The notes beneath the pieces are model-generated. The model had not been told where the DNA came from and did not search any database. It was given only the letters and a program-made list of their open reading frames with translations. A DNA stretch of 64,000 bases. It comes from an uncultured Prevotellaceae bacterium. GTDB taxonomy: Bacteria; Bacteroidota; Bacteroidia; Bacteroidales; Bacteroidaceae. Location of the stretch: the NCBI GenBank assembly GCA_946407895.1, contig CAMJQA010000009.1, positions 1 to 64,000 of the forward strand, written 5' to 3'. Position 1 is the stretch's first letter; every line of letters begins with the position of its first letter. Below, piece by piece: positions 9,523 to 18,290 of the stretch. Both the position numbers and the translations under genes were made by a program.

Positions 9523-10854
9523 TTAAAACCCTTCGGTAGCCGGATCGTAGATGGCCTCGAGGCCAAAGCCGGCAGGAGGCGTGCCCCTGAAGCTGTATCC
9601 GTTGGCGGTGTAGGGGTACTTGCTTGCCATACCGTTGCAGTAGTCGGTGTCATCAAACGACGTATATACATAGCTCCTCGTGTGCCAGTAGCGGCTGGAG
9701 TCGTAGCGGGCACGGGGAGCCATGCAATAATGCTCCTGGTGACGCCAGTCGCGGGCTGGAACCCATGCATAGTCACCAAGCCAGCCATAGCGGACAATGA
9801 TCACCTCAGGACCGGCGCCCGGAGTGTAGTAGTCGCCGTCGTTGCCCAGGTCGCCCACCCAGTGTCCGTAGCCTTTCTTCGAGGTGCCGAAACCGTCATC
9901 CCCGTCATTGATGTGCAGGTTTCCATAATTGCTCCATTCGCATTCCTGCCCTGTGCCGTGACGTACGGGCACTGGGGGGAATATTTCATTGGGATATTTC
10001 TTGCGCAGGGCCTGCTTCATGTCGTAATATTGGGCATCGATGCAGAGTTTGACGTAGTTTTCAATGGCTATTTGGGGCACCGGATGCCACGGTCTCCAGG
10101 CTCCCTTGTTGCCCTCGTTGCCAGCCACTACCTCATACATGCCGCTTCGTCCGGCCTGTACGTTGATAAGCCATCCGTCGGTATCCGACCGGCTCTCTAC
10201 CACGCACACATACTTGAGGCCCTCCCTTGCGTTTTCCCACACCTGTCCGAACAGGCAGGGCGACTGCCATCGTCCGTCCTCGTCCCAGCCGTTGCTGCCC
10301 CACTGCTCCTTGGTGAGGTAGGTGATGCGCTGCAGCTGCGGCACACAGGCGATGTCCACATCGGCATAGCCCAAGCAGGTGCCGTCGGTCGAGCGGTGGT
10401 AGGTCAGTTTGCCCAGCTTCTGCTTGCGGCCGTCCAGACGATAGTCCAGGTCGGTCAGGTCAATGACATATCCGTCGGCTGTCTCCTTCACAAAGTCCTC
10501 GTTGCTGACGAGGGCACGGAACTTCAGCGAGGCCTCCACTTCATCGTCCGCCAGCACGGAGCGTTCCGTCGTCTGCGACTCGTCCCTCACCTTGCCGATG
10601 ACCGGCTCATACTGCTTTCCTTCAAAGTCAATACCCGTGGAGTCCTGAGGTTCCACGCCTGCCAGTTTCATCAGCACGCTCTCCACCGCAGCCTTCTGGT
10701 TCACCATCTCAAGAGTAACTCTTTTGCCTGGCTGCTCCTTTCCGGGATCGTCAATATCGTCATCGTCTGAGCATGATACAGCACCAAAGGCGCATCCTGT
10801 CAGCATGCCAATAGCAAGTATACTTCTAAACAGATTTCTCATTCTTACATCCAT
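9523..10854 (-). CDS. Lipoprotein, tandem duplicate A1 of the shared-module superfamily
   Basis: AVSCSDDDDIDDPGKEQPGKRVTLEMVNQKAAVES..., nearly identical to the neighbour at 10932-12275. Confidence 0.85.
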   Translation of the reverse strand: MDVRMRNLFRSILAIGMLTGCAFGAVSCSDDDDIDDPGKEQPGKRVTLEMVNQKAAVESVLMKLAGVEPQDSTGIDFEGKQYEPVIGKVRDESQTTERSVLADDEVEASLKFRALVSNEDFVKETADGYVIDLTDLDYRLDGRKQKLGKLTYHRSTDGTCLGYADVDIACVPQLQRITYLTKEQWGSNGWDEDGRWQSPCLFGQVWENAREGLKYVCVVESRSDTDGWLINVQAGRSGMYEVVAGNEGNKGAWRPWHPVPQIAIENYVKLCIDAQYYDMKQALRKKYPNEIFPPVPVRHGTGQECEWSNYGNLHINDGDDGFGTSKKGYGHWVGDLGNDGDYYTPGAGPEVIIVRYGWLGDYAWVPARDWRHQEHYCMAPRARYDSSRYWHTRSYVYTSFDDTDYCNGMASKYPYTANGYSFRGTPPAGFGLEAIYDPATEGF

Positions 10855-10931
10855 TGTCGTTCTCTATTTCTATCCTTCTATATTTATTTATGTTCTTTAA
10901 CTTCCCTTGTCTCTGCTATGTTCTTTCGTGC

Positions 10932-12275
10932 TTAGAATCCTTCATCCGCCGGATCATAGATGGGCTTTAAGCCAAAGCCGATGGGAGGCGTGCCCCTGAA
11001 GCTGTAGCCGTTGGCGGTGTAGGGGTACTTGCTTGCCATACCGTTGCAGTAGTCGGTGTCATCAAACGACGTATATACATAGCTCCTCGTGTGCCAGTAG
11101 CGGCTGGAGTCGTAGCGGGCACGGGGAGCCATGCAATAATGCTCCTGGTGACGCCAGTCGCGGGCTGGAACCCATGCATAGTCACCAAGCCAGCCATAGC
11201 GGACAATGATCACCTCAGGACCGGCGCCCGGAGTGTTGTAGTCGCCGTCGTTGCCCAGGTCGCCCACCCAGTGTCCGTAGCCTTTCTTTGAGGTGCCGAA
11301 GCCGTCATCGCCGTCATTGATGTGCAGGTCTCCATAATTACTCCATTCGCATGTCTGCCCTGTGCCGTGACGTACGGGCACTGGGGGGAATATCTTATTG
11401 GGGTATTTCTTGCGCAGGGCCTGCTTCATGTCGTAATACTGGGCATCGATGCAGAGTTTGACGTAGTTTTCAATGGCTATTTGGGCCACTGGATGCTGCG
11501 GTCTCCAGGCACCCTTGTTCCCCTCGTTGCCAGCCACTACCTCATACATGTTGCTTCGTCCGGCCTGTACGTTGATAAGCCATCCGTCGGTGTCCGACCG
11601 GCTCTCTACCACACACACATACTTGAGACCTTCTCTTGCGTTTTCCCACACCTGTCCGAACAGGCAGGGCGACTGCCATCGTCCGTCCTCGTCCCAGCCG
11701 TTGCTGCCCCACTGTTCCTTGGTCAGGTAGGTGATACGCTGCAGCTGCGGCACGCAGGCAATGTCCACATCGGCATAGCCCATGCAGGTGCCGTCGGTCG
11801 AGCAGTGGTAGGTCAGTTTGCCCAGCTTCTGCTTGCGGCCGTCCAGACGATAGTTCAGGTCGGTCAGGTCAATGACATATCCGTCAGCTGTTTCCTTCAC
11901 AAAGTCCTCGTTGCAGACGAGGGCACGGAACTTCAGCGAGGCCTCCACTTCATCGTCCACCAGCACGCAGCGTTCCGTCGTCTTCGATTCGTCCCTCACC
12001 TTGCCGATGACCGGCTCATACTGCTTTCCTTCAAAGTCAATACCCGTGGAGTCCTGAGGTTCCACGCCTGCCAGTTTCATCAGCACGCTCTCCACCGCAG
12101 CCTTCTGGTTCACCATCTCAAGAGTAACTCTTTTGCCTGGCTGCTCCTTTCCGGGATCGTCAATATCGTCATCGTCTGAGCATGATACAGCACCAAAGGC
12201 GCATCCTGCCAGCATGCCGATGGCAAGCGTGCATCTATACAGATTTCTCATTCTTATATTCATTGTCAATTCCAT
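10932..12275 (-). CDS. Lipoprotein, tandem duplicate A2
   Basis: Near-identical to 9523-10854 over essentially full length; C-terminus GGFGL(E/K)(A/P)IYDPA(T/D)EGF-like. Confidence 0.85.
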   Translation of the reverse strand: MELTMNIRMRNLYRCTLAIGMLAGCAFGAVSCSDDDDIDDPGKEQPGKRVTLEMVNQKAAVESVLMKLAGVEPQDSTGIDFEGKQYEPVIGKVRDESKTTERCVLVDDEVEASLKFRALVCNEDFVKETADGYVIDLTDLNYRLDGRKQKLGKLTYHCSTDGTCMGYADVDIACVPQLQRITYLTKEQWGSNGWDEDGRWQSPCLFGQVWENAREGLKYVCVVESRSDTDGWLINVQAGRSNMYEVVAGNEGNKGAWRPQHPVAQIAIENYVKLCIDAQYYDMKQALRKKYPNKIFPPVPVRHGTGQTCEWSNYGDLHINDGDDGFGTSKKGYGHWVGDLGNDGDYNTPGAGPEVIIVRYGWLGDYAWVPARDWRHQEHYCMAPRARYDSSRYWHTRSYVYTSFDDTDYCNGMASKYPYTANGYSFRGTPPIGFGLKPIYDPADEGF

Positions 12276-12292
12276 TGTAGCTCTGTTCTCAC

Positions 12293-14791
12293 TTATTTAT
12301 ATTTATTCTCATAGTCCTGAATGGTGTTCAGCGTGGGGTAGTTAAACATGTACCCGCGTACCGGACGGACGGGGTAGTAGTTCTCGCGCCATGAGCCGTC
12401 GGGGCCGTTGGCAGCCTCATAGAGCTGATAGTTCTTGTCGAGCACCAGCAAGGTGGAGCTGGACTCTCCCTTCGTATTGCGTGTGGCAAACACGTTCAGT
12501 TCTCCCTTGCTGCGAACCACGGGATCCTCAGTTGATTTCTTGTTGACGATGTCATAGCCGCCATAGTAGCCGTTGAACTCGGCATTGAAGCCCGACACCT
12601 GTCCGGCAAACAGAGCCTTGGGGTTGAAACCGAGGAAGGCATGCAGGTTCTTCACATCGTTGCCCCGGGGGAAGTACCACAGTTGGTTGGGGTCGCCCTC
12701 GAACATGGTGTTGGGACTCCAGCCCCACATCCATTTGTTCGAAGCGATGTTCGCACGTCCCAGGTCGTGCCAGAAGCGGGCGTAGAGTATGCCGTCCTTC
12801 ATGATATCCAGCGTGCGGTCCGAGCTGGAGTTGAGGGCCAGTCCCATCTTGTGATAGACGTCGCGCCGGGTCCAGAACTGGTCGCCAATCTTCACAATCG
12901 GGTATTTATAGGTATTGGGGCTGCTGCGGAAGTAGAAGACGTCGTCCTTCACCACGCGGCTCCGCTGGTCCTCGCTGATGAACTTCACGCTGGGCCGATC
13001 CGTGTTCAGCGAACCGTTGATGTAGCTCACCTGCGTGATGATGTCAGTACTCTTCATGGTCATAATCGGAGCCACGAAGCAGTCACCGCCGCCAAAGCCC
13101 ACATAGGCCGGCTGATGGATGCCGTCGCCTATGAACACGCCCTCATTCATGCGTATCTTCTGTTTATAGATGGGATAGATGACGGTGACGCGCCGGTCGG
13201 TGCGTATCTTAGGTACGTATTCCGAGCATACCTCTAATACGGGCACCTGGATGTTCTCCTCGCCGCTCTTCAGGTAGAGCAGGCGGCAGAGCGTCTGGTC
13301 GTCACCCGCGTTTGAGAAGTCGAACAGGTCGGCACGGGTACAGTCGATGGTATAGAGGTCTGTGCCCAGAAGCTCATCGCTCACCTTACAGTCGGTGCGT
13401 TCCGCCATTCTCAGTGTCACATCGAGGAAGATATCGCGCAGGTTGTCGGGCACGAGGTTCCACAGCGGTTCCACCTCGAAGTGTACGACGTCAATGTCGC
13501 CACGGCGCACGGCATCCTCGGTATAGTTGATGCTGGCCAGCCACTCCGTGATGTGTTCGGGCGGTATCTGAGAGGTCTTTGTCAGCTGCTTGATGTCGTC
13601 CCTCATGAGGTTGCGCACCGCCTCACTGCCTCCGACAACCTTGATGGCACCGCTGGCCGACTTCGAGGAGCTGGTCTCCTGGTTATAGCCCTTGCCGCGG
13701 TCGTCTTTGGAGATCTGGCCCATGGTGTATTCGGCTTCCTGCACCATCTCGTCCTGTGTATATACGGTGCCTGACTTCTGCATGGTAAACGTGTAGTCAA
13801 TGCGTCCGCCCAGATCGACCTGGATGATGAGGTGTGTGCCGTATTCCTCGAGCGTCTGCACGACCAGGTTCCTTTGGGCATCCCCCTTAGCCTGCATGAT
13901 GGTGAAGAGGCGGGTCATGAAGTCGGAGGCAAAGGGCATGTGCCCCGTCTTTCTGAGATGTTGCAGTGCAGCCTTGTCGATGACGCGTGCATGCACGGTC
14001 TTCAGCATGATGCCGCGACCGTAGTTCTGCATCTTCGTCTCGGATTTGTTTTCGGTCAGCCCGGCAGCCTGCTCACAGTCCGACTTGCAGCCTGACACGG
14101 TATAGTCGTCCGATTTGGTCTGCTGCTTTGTCAGGTCCTCGGAATACTCGTAGAGCGACTTGCTCGCCACATATTTCATTTCCGTGCGCGAGAGGTGCGA
14201 GTCGTGTACCGTCTCGTAGTCTGCCGCGTTGCTGGCCTCCACCAGATGCTTATAGTCCAGGATGGGCTTCTTCGTACGGACGGCCATGGGGCTGTCTAAT
14301 GCCTTGTATATATCATATCCGTAGCCCACGTACAGCTGCTCCTTGGCCTCGTCGCCGTTGGTGTCGCTGTCGCCTCTCGACAGCTGTTCTACCGTCAGGC
14401 TTGCCGTGACCGAGGGGTAAAGCGTCGAGGTGAAGGTGACCGTCGCATAGCGCCGCCTGTCGTTGTCGTTTTCCTGGATGGTCAGGCTGACAATGCCGTC
14501 CTCGTCCAGCGCCTTGCTGTCTATCGTAAGCCAGTCGGCATCGCTGCAGGCCACGCTCACCGCTCCGTCGCGGTCGGCTCTGTAGCCTTTCAGCTCTATG
14601 CGCAGGCTGCCGTATGTGGCATGCTGCCCGAAGGTCACTATCTCTCCTTCGCTTATCTCGGCATCGCTGCCTCCCAGCACGTTCACCGTCCAGTCTCCCG
14701 GCTGTGGTGCGTCGGGGGTGTTGTCATCCTTACAGCCTGCGGCCAGGATAAGCGTTGCGATACACAATATAAGACTCCTCGTATGCTTCAT
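12293..14791 (-). CDS. MACPF-domain lipoprotein with BACON-like N-terminal domain and FISUMP-like C-terminus
   Basis: AAGCKDDNT lipobox; BACON-like ...VSVACSDADWLTIDS...VSLTIQENDNDRRRYATVTFTS...TVEQLSRG; MACPF signature LEEYGTHLIIQVDLGGRIDY; C-term VKIGDQFWTRRDV...PVRPVRGYMF resembles the Fibrobacter major paralogous domain. Confidence 0.87.
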   Translation of the reverse strand: MKHTRSLILCIATLILAAGCKDDNTPDAPQPGDWTVNVLGGSDAEISEGEIVTFGQHATYGSLRIELKGYRADRDGAVSVACSDADWLTIDSKALDEDGIVSLTIQENDNDRRRYATVTFTSTLYPSVTASLTVEQLSRGDSDTNGDEAKEQLYVGYGYDIYKALDSPMAVRTKKPILDYKHLVEASNAADYETVHDSHLSRTEMKYVASKSLYEYSEDLTKQQTKSDDYTVSGCKSDCEQAAGLTENKSETKMQNYGRGIMLKTVHARVIDKAALQHLRKTGHMPFASDFMTRLFTIMQAKGDAQRNLVVQTLEEYGTHLIIQVDLGGRIDYTFTMQKSGTVYTQDEMVQEAEYTMGQISKDDRGKGYNQETSSSKSASGAIKVVGGSEAVRNLMRDDIKQLTKTSQIPPEHITEWLASINYTEDAVRRGDIDVVHFEVEPLWNLVPDNLRDIFLDVTLRMAERTDCKVSDELLGTDLYTIDCTRADLFDFSNAGDDQTLCRLLYLKSGEENIQVPVLEVCSEYVPKIRTDRRVTVIYPIYKQKIRMNEGVFIGDGIHQPAYVGFGGGDCFVAPIMTMKSTDIITQVSYINGSLNTDRPSVKFISEDQRSRVVKDDVFYFRSSPNTYKYPIVKIGDQFWTRRDVYHKMGLALNSSSDRTLDIMKDGILYARFWHDLGRANIASNKWMWGWSPNTMFEGDPNQLWYFPRGNDVKNLHAFLGFNPKALFAGQVSGFNAEFNGYYGGYDIVNKKSTEDPVVRSKGELNVFATRNTKGESSSTLLVLDKNYQLYEAANGPDGSWRENYYPVRPVRGYMFNYPTLNTIQDYENKYK

Positions 14792-16560
14792 TTCAGTTCG
14801 TTCGGATTATATATATAGGTATATTCAGGCTGGCGGAGCCAGTACTGGGCACTGTCGTTCTCTGCTTTCTCCCAGCTGATGAGGGGGATGCTCAGGTTGT
14901 GAGGGGCATAGCACTGGAACTCGACGCCCCACTTGCGCACGTCGTATGCCGAGCTCTCGTAGTTTCCGTCGGGACGTATGCCACCGCTCAGCTCCACGTA
15001 TGGCAGGGCCTGGCAGTCGGCATAATCCACACCCTCGTCGGGCTCCATGGCCAGGACACCGCCGTTGATGTAGAACATCTCGCCCGAGGGCTTGGCACCG
15101 CTGGGGAAGGCCACCTCGTCGGTGAAGAGGAGTCCGTTCTTCCAGCGTATGTTCCAGAAGGTGTTGTCACTCTCGCGCACACCCAGTCCGCAGGCCAGCT
15201 TGACCTTGCCCTCATAGATGGGGTATGCCACCCAGTGCCATTTGCCGTTGAGCTTTTCGTGGCACACGGTGGCGATGTAGCGTCCGCCGCTCACGATGTT
15301 GACCACCATGGGCTCCTCTTCGCTGTCTGTGCGGGTCAGCGGGGTCCAGTTTCCCGTCTGCTTGCGATACTGGCATTTTGCTGTGGGGTACTTCACGGGG
15401 AACGCTGCACTGAAGAAGTTGCGCTCGCCCAGCAGGGCTTGCATGGCTTTGGCGTCGTTCAGCACGTGGGCTTTCACCCGGCGGGCCACGTCCTCGTCCA
15501 GTGCGCTGATAAAGTCCCAAATGGGCACCACGTCCATGCTGACCATCTCTACGTTTGAGGCTTCCTCATTCGAGGGGTCGAAGTGCAGCGACTTCGTCCA
15601 TGTGGAGACACCCTCGGTCGAGAAGGTGCGCGTGCCGTCATACTTGTATTCGCCCAGCAAGCCTCTCAGCGAGCTTTGGTCGCCACCGTAGGCGGTGACG
15701 CTGAGGTGGGCGTCGGTCAGCATCTTGTAATGCTCCATGTCCTTGCGCGATTCCTCGCGTTTCGAATAGAAACCGGCTACGTCCTTCGACGTGTACTGGT
15801 ATTCCTGCACCTCATCCTTGAAGCGGAACATGCTGTTCTGCAGGTCGATGTGCAGGCGACCGCCCAGCGAGGCATTGACGATGACGTGTGTGCCCCAGAC
15901 GTTCGTGAACGAATCCACCGAGGCAAACGCCTCGTCCGGCATTTCCGACAGGTGATAAACCGCATCGCGGAAGCTGGCGGTCAGCACCTCCTCCATCTCA
16001 TACTTTGCCACGGTAATGATGCTGCGGGGCTCCAGGCTCTGGCGTCCGAGTGTCACCACCTCGTCGATGATGTAGTAGAAACCTTCGCTCATGCCGTCTT
16101 CCATTACAAACTGGCGCTTGCGTTGCTCGCCTTTGTAAAGCCCCAGGTTGATTTCCTTATGCGACGTGATGTCGAACGCTGCGATATAGTCGCGGTGGGA
16201 ATACTCATACCTGGCTGCACACTGGTAGCTGGGTTCGTAGGTGCTGTAGTAGAGGCGGCTGGCACCGCCAATCTCATGCATCCAGTCGAGCCGTTCGCGG
16301 TTGATGACCTGACAGCGAATGTCCTCCCAGTTACAGTATTGGCCGCGCACGGCGTTGTAACTATATCCTACACCGAAGTTGCGCATAAAGGCATTTCGTG
16401 TCTCTATATCCTCTGCGCGTGTCCAGCGGAATGGTTCATTTTCCGATGTCGTTTCCGGTTCCAAGTCTGCCTGCTGGCACGCCCCCAGCATGCCCGCCAC
16501 CAGAATGGTGGTGGCGAGCATGAGGTGTTGCGTGTGAGTCTTGATTCGCTTCATGGGCAT
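14788..16560 (-). CDS. MACPF-domain lipoprotein
   Basis: GMLGACQQADLE lipobox; NVWGTHVIVNASLGGRLHIDLQNS (MACPF signature), LSVTAYGGDQ. Stop overlaps the start of the downstream MACPF gene. Confidence 0.87.
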   Translation of the reverse strand: MPMKRIKTHTQHLMLATTILVAGMLGACQQADLEPETTSENEPFRWTRAEDIETRNAFMRNFGVGYSYNAVRGQYCNWEDIRCQVINRERLDWMHEIGGASRLYYSTYEPSYQCAARYEYSHRDYIAAFDITSHKEINLGLYKGEQRKRQFVMEDGMSEGFYYIIDEVVTLGRQSLEPRSIITVAKYEMEEVLTASFRDAVYHLSEMPDEAFASVDSFTNVWGTHVIVNASLGGRLHIDLQNSMFRFKDEVQEYQYTSKDVAGFYSKREESRKDMEHYKMLTDAHLSVTAYGGDQSSLRGLLGEYKYDGTRTFSTEGVSTWTKSLHFDPSNEEASNVEMVSMDVVPIWDFISALDEDVARRVKAHVLNDAKAMQALLGERNFFSAAFPVKYPTAKCQYRKQTGNWTPLTRTDSEEEPMVVNIVSGGRYIATVCHEKLNGKWHWVAYPIYEGKVKLACGLGVRESDNTFWNIRWKNGLLFTDEVAFPSGAKPSGEMFYINGGVLAMEPDEGVDYADCQALPYVELSGGIRPDGNYESSAYDVRKWGVEFQCYAPHNLSIPLISWEKAENDSAQYWLRQPEYTYIYNPNELK

Positions 16561-16575
16561 CTGTGTGTTTTTCTT

Positions 16576-18249
16576 TTACTCCTTGCTTCCCAGCAGTTCT
16601 GAGGGCTGCTTGGGCCACTTGTCGCGCGGGTTGTCGCAGTATCCGAAGAAGTCCAGCACCGTGCTGCCGCTGTAGTGCTCGTAGAACCAGTCGCGGGCAA
16701 ACTGCCTGTATTCGGGGTCGATGAGCATCCAGACGGGAGTGAAGGCGTATTCAATCGGTGCGGCAGCCGATTTGTCGTCGCTGTCGGGGTCGGCCGGACT
16801 CTTCATCGTCTCAATCCATTCCTTCAGCAAGCCCTGCATCACGCTGTAATTGGTCACACTGGGGCTCAGGAGCCACGAGGTGATACCGTCGCCAATGGCG
16901 GGGTCACCACCGTAGATGCTTATCCTGAGATCCGCATTACGGAAGAGGTCCATACCTTCTGAAGACAATTTTACTTCACCGCCTACGCTGCCGATGCCAC
17001 TCACATCCAAGCTTAGCTTAGCCCAGAGCGAATCCTTACCCACCATGCTCATGGTGTCGATGCGGCAGAGCACGTTCATCGAACCGCCCCACGTACCACC
17101 GGTGATGACGAAGGGGCTGTAGCTCTCGTCGATGTTCTCCAGTGCAGCCTCGGCCTTGTCATAGTTTTCCTCCATGATAGCCTTGTAGTACTCCCAGATG
17201 TCGGCACTGAAGCCTGTGCTGAAGACACCACCGAAGTCGGGTCTGTATTTGTTCAGCTTCTTCATCCAGCCATTGTAGGTAATCTTGCTCTTCTTCTTCA
17301 GGGCTTCCCAGCTGCCATACTTTGCCTCTACCTGTTCGGTGATGGCCTCGTATTCATCTTCATAGCCAATCATGGCCTCAAATGATTCGTCCATCGCATA
17401 GGTGGCGATTTCTGCAGGCGAGACATTCACTTCATAGAGGGGGGCATAGCGCAGGATGCTGTAATCTACATGTCCGCTGCTCTGAGACTTATGGGCCTGA
17501 TATGTCACGCCAGCCTCAAACTCGATGAACCCGAAGGAGGCGCTCATGTTCACGGTGGCAGTGAATCGCTTGCTCTGTGCCACTGTCGAGTCCACCAGGG
17601 CGGCCGTCAGTTCATACACACTGTTGCTCGTCTCTTCGTAGGCCACCTTATTCAGTTTGTTGGTATTTACCAGCTCCTGAATCTTCTCCATGTTATAGAT
17701 GGAGTTGTTGCCTTTGGCCTTCATAATCGAGAAACTCTCGGGCTGCGACTTTTGGTTCTGCTTCACGGCGTCTGTGTCCAGGAAATAGTTCACCACCACG
17801 CCATGGCCGAGACCCTGCGACTGGAAGGTGACGGCGCTGGAGGGGTTTCCTGCATTGTCGCCCTTGCCATGCTGGCGGATGTTGATGATGACGGGGTCGT
17901 TGTCATCGATGCCGAAGAGCTGCAGTTTTGCCGTGCGGTCGGCACCTTCGGGATTGCTCTGGAACGTCAGTTTGAGCTTCTGCGAGCCTTTGTAGATGAG
18001 GTGGCTTTCCTCGAAATCCACCCAGGTGTTTTCGCCCTCATCGATGAGCGCGCCCCAGATACCGTCTTTGTTGACGGTCACTTCTGCGGTTTGCATATTG
18101 GCATCCACTTCAATGCCATGCTCCAGCAGCTCCTTGTCAACTTGGATGGCTGCGTCGTTCTCGTTGTCGTCGTCTGAACATGCGGCGAACGTCAGGCTGA
18201 GGCAGCCCGTCAGGCCGGCCAACAGCAAATAGCTTAATTGCTTCTTCAT
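16576..18249 (-). CDS. MACPF-like lipoprotein (degenerate signature) with BACON-like N-terminal domain
   Basis: TFAACSDDDNEN lipobox; DESYSPFVITGGTWGGSMNVLCRID and RISIYGGDPAIGDG fit the MACPF core layout; N-term ...VTVNKDGIWG...NPEGADRTAKLQLFG..IINIRQHGKG is BACON-like. Confidence 0.75.
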   Translation of the reverse strand: MKKQLSYLLLAGLTGCLSLTFAACSDDDNENDAAIQVDKELLEHGIEVDANMQTAEVTVNKDGIWGALIDEGENTWVDFEESHLIYKGSQKLKLTFQSNPEGADRTAKLQLFGIDDNDPVIINIRQHGKGDNAGNPSSAVTFQSQGLGHGVVVNYFLDTDAVKQNQKSQPESFSIMKAKGNNSIYNMEKIQELVNTNKLNKVAYEETSNSVYELTAALVDSTVAQSKRFTATVNMSASFGFIEFEAGVTYQAHKSQSSGHVDYSILRYAPLYEVNVSPAEIATYAMDESFEAMIGYEDEYEAITEQVEAKYGSWEALKKKSKITYNGWMKKLNKYRPDFGGVFSTGFSADIWEYYKAIMEENYDKAEAALENIDESYSPFVITGGTWGGSMNVLCRIDTMSMVGKDSLWAKLSLDVSGIGSVGGEVKLSSEGMDLFRNADLRISIYGGDPAIGDGITSWLLSPSVTNYSVMQGLLKEWIETMKSPADPDSDDKSAAAPIEYAFTPVWMLIDPEYRQFARDWFYEHYSGSTVLDFFGYCDNPRDKWPKQPSELLGSKE

Positions 18250-18290
18250 ACGTTAAATGGTTTTGTTAGTATATTTAGTATATTGTTTAA

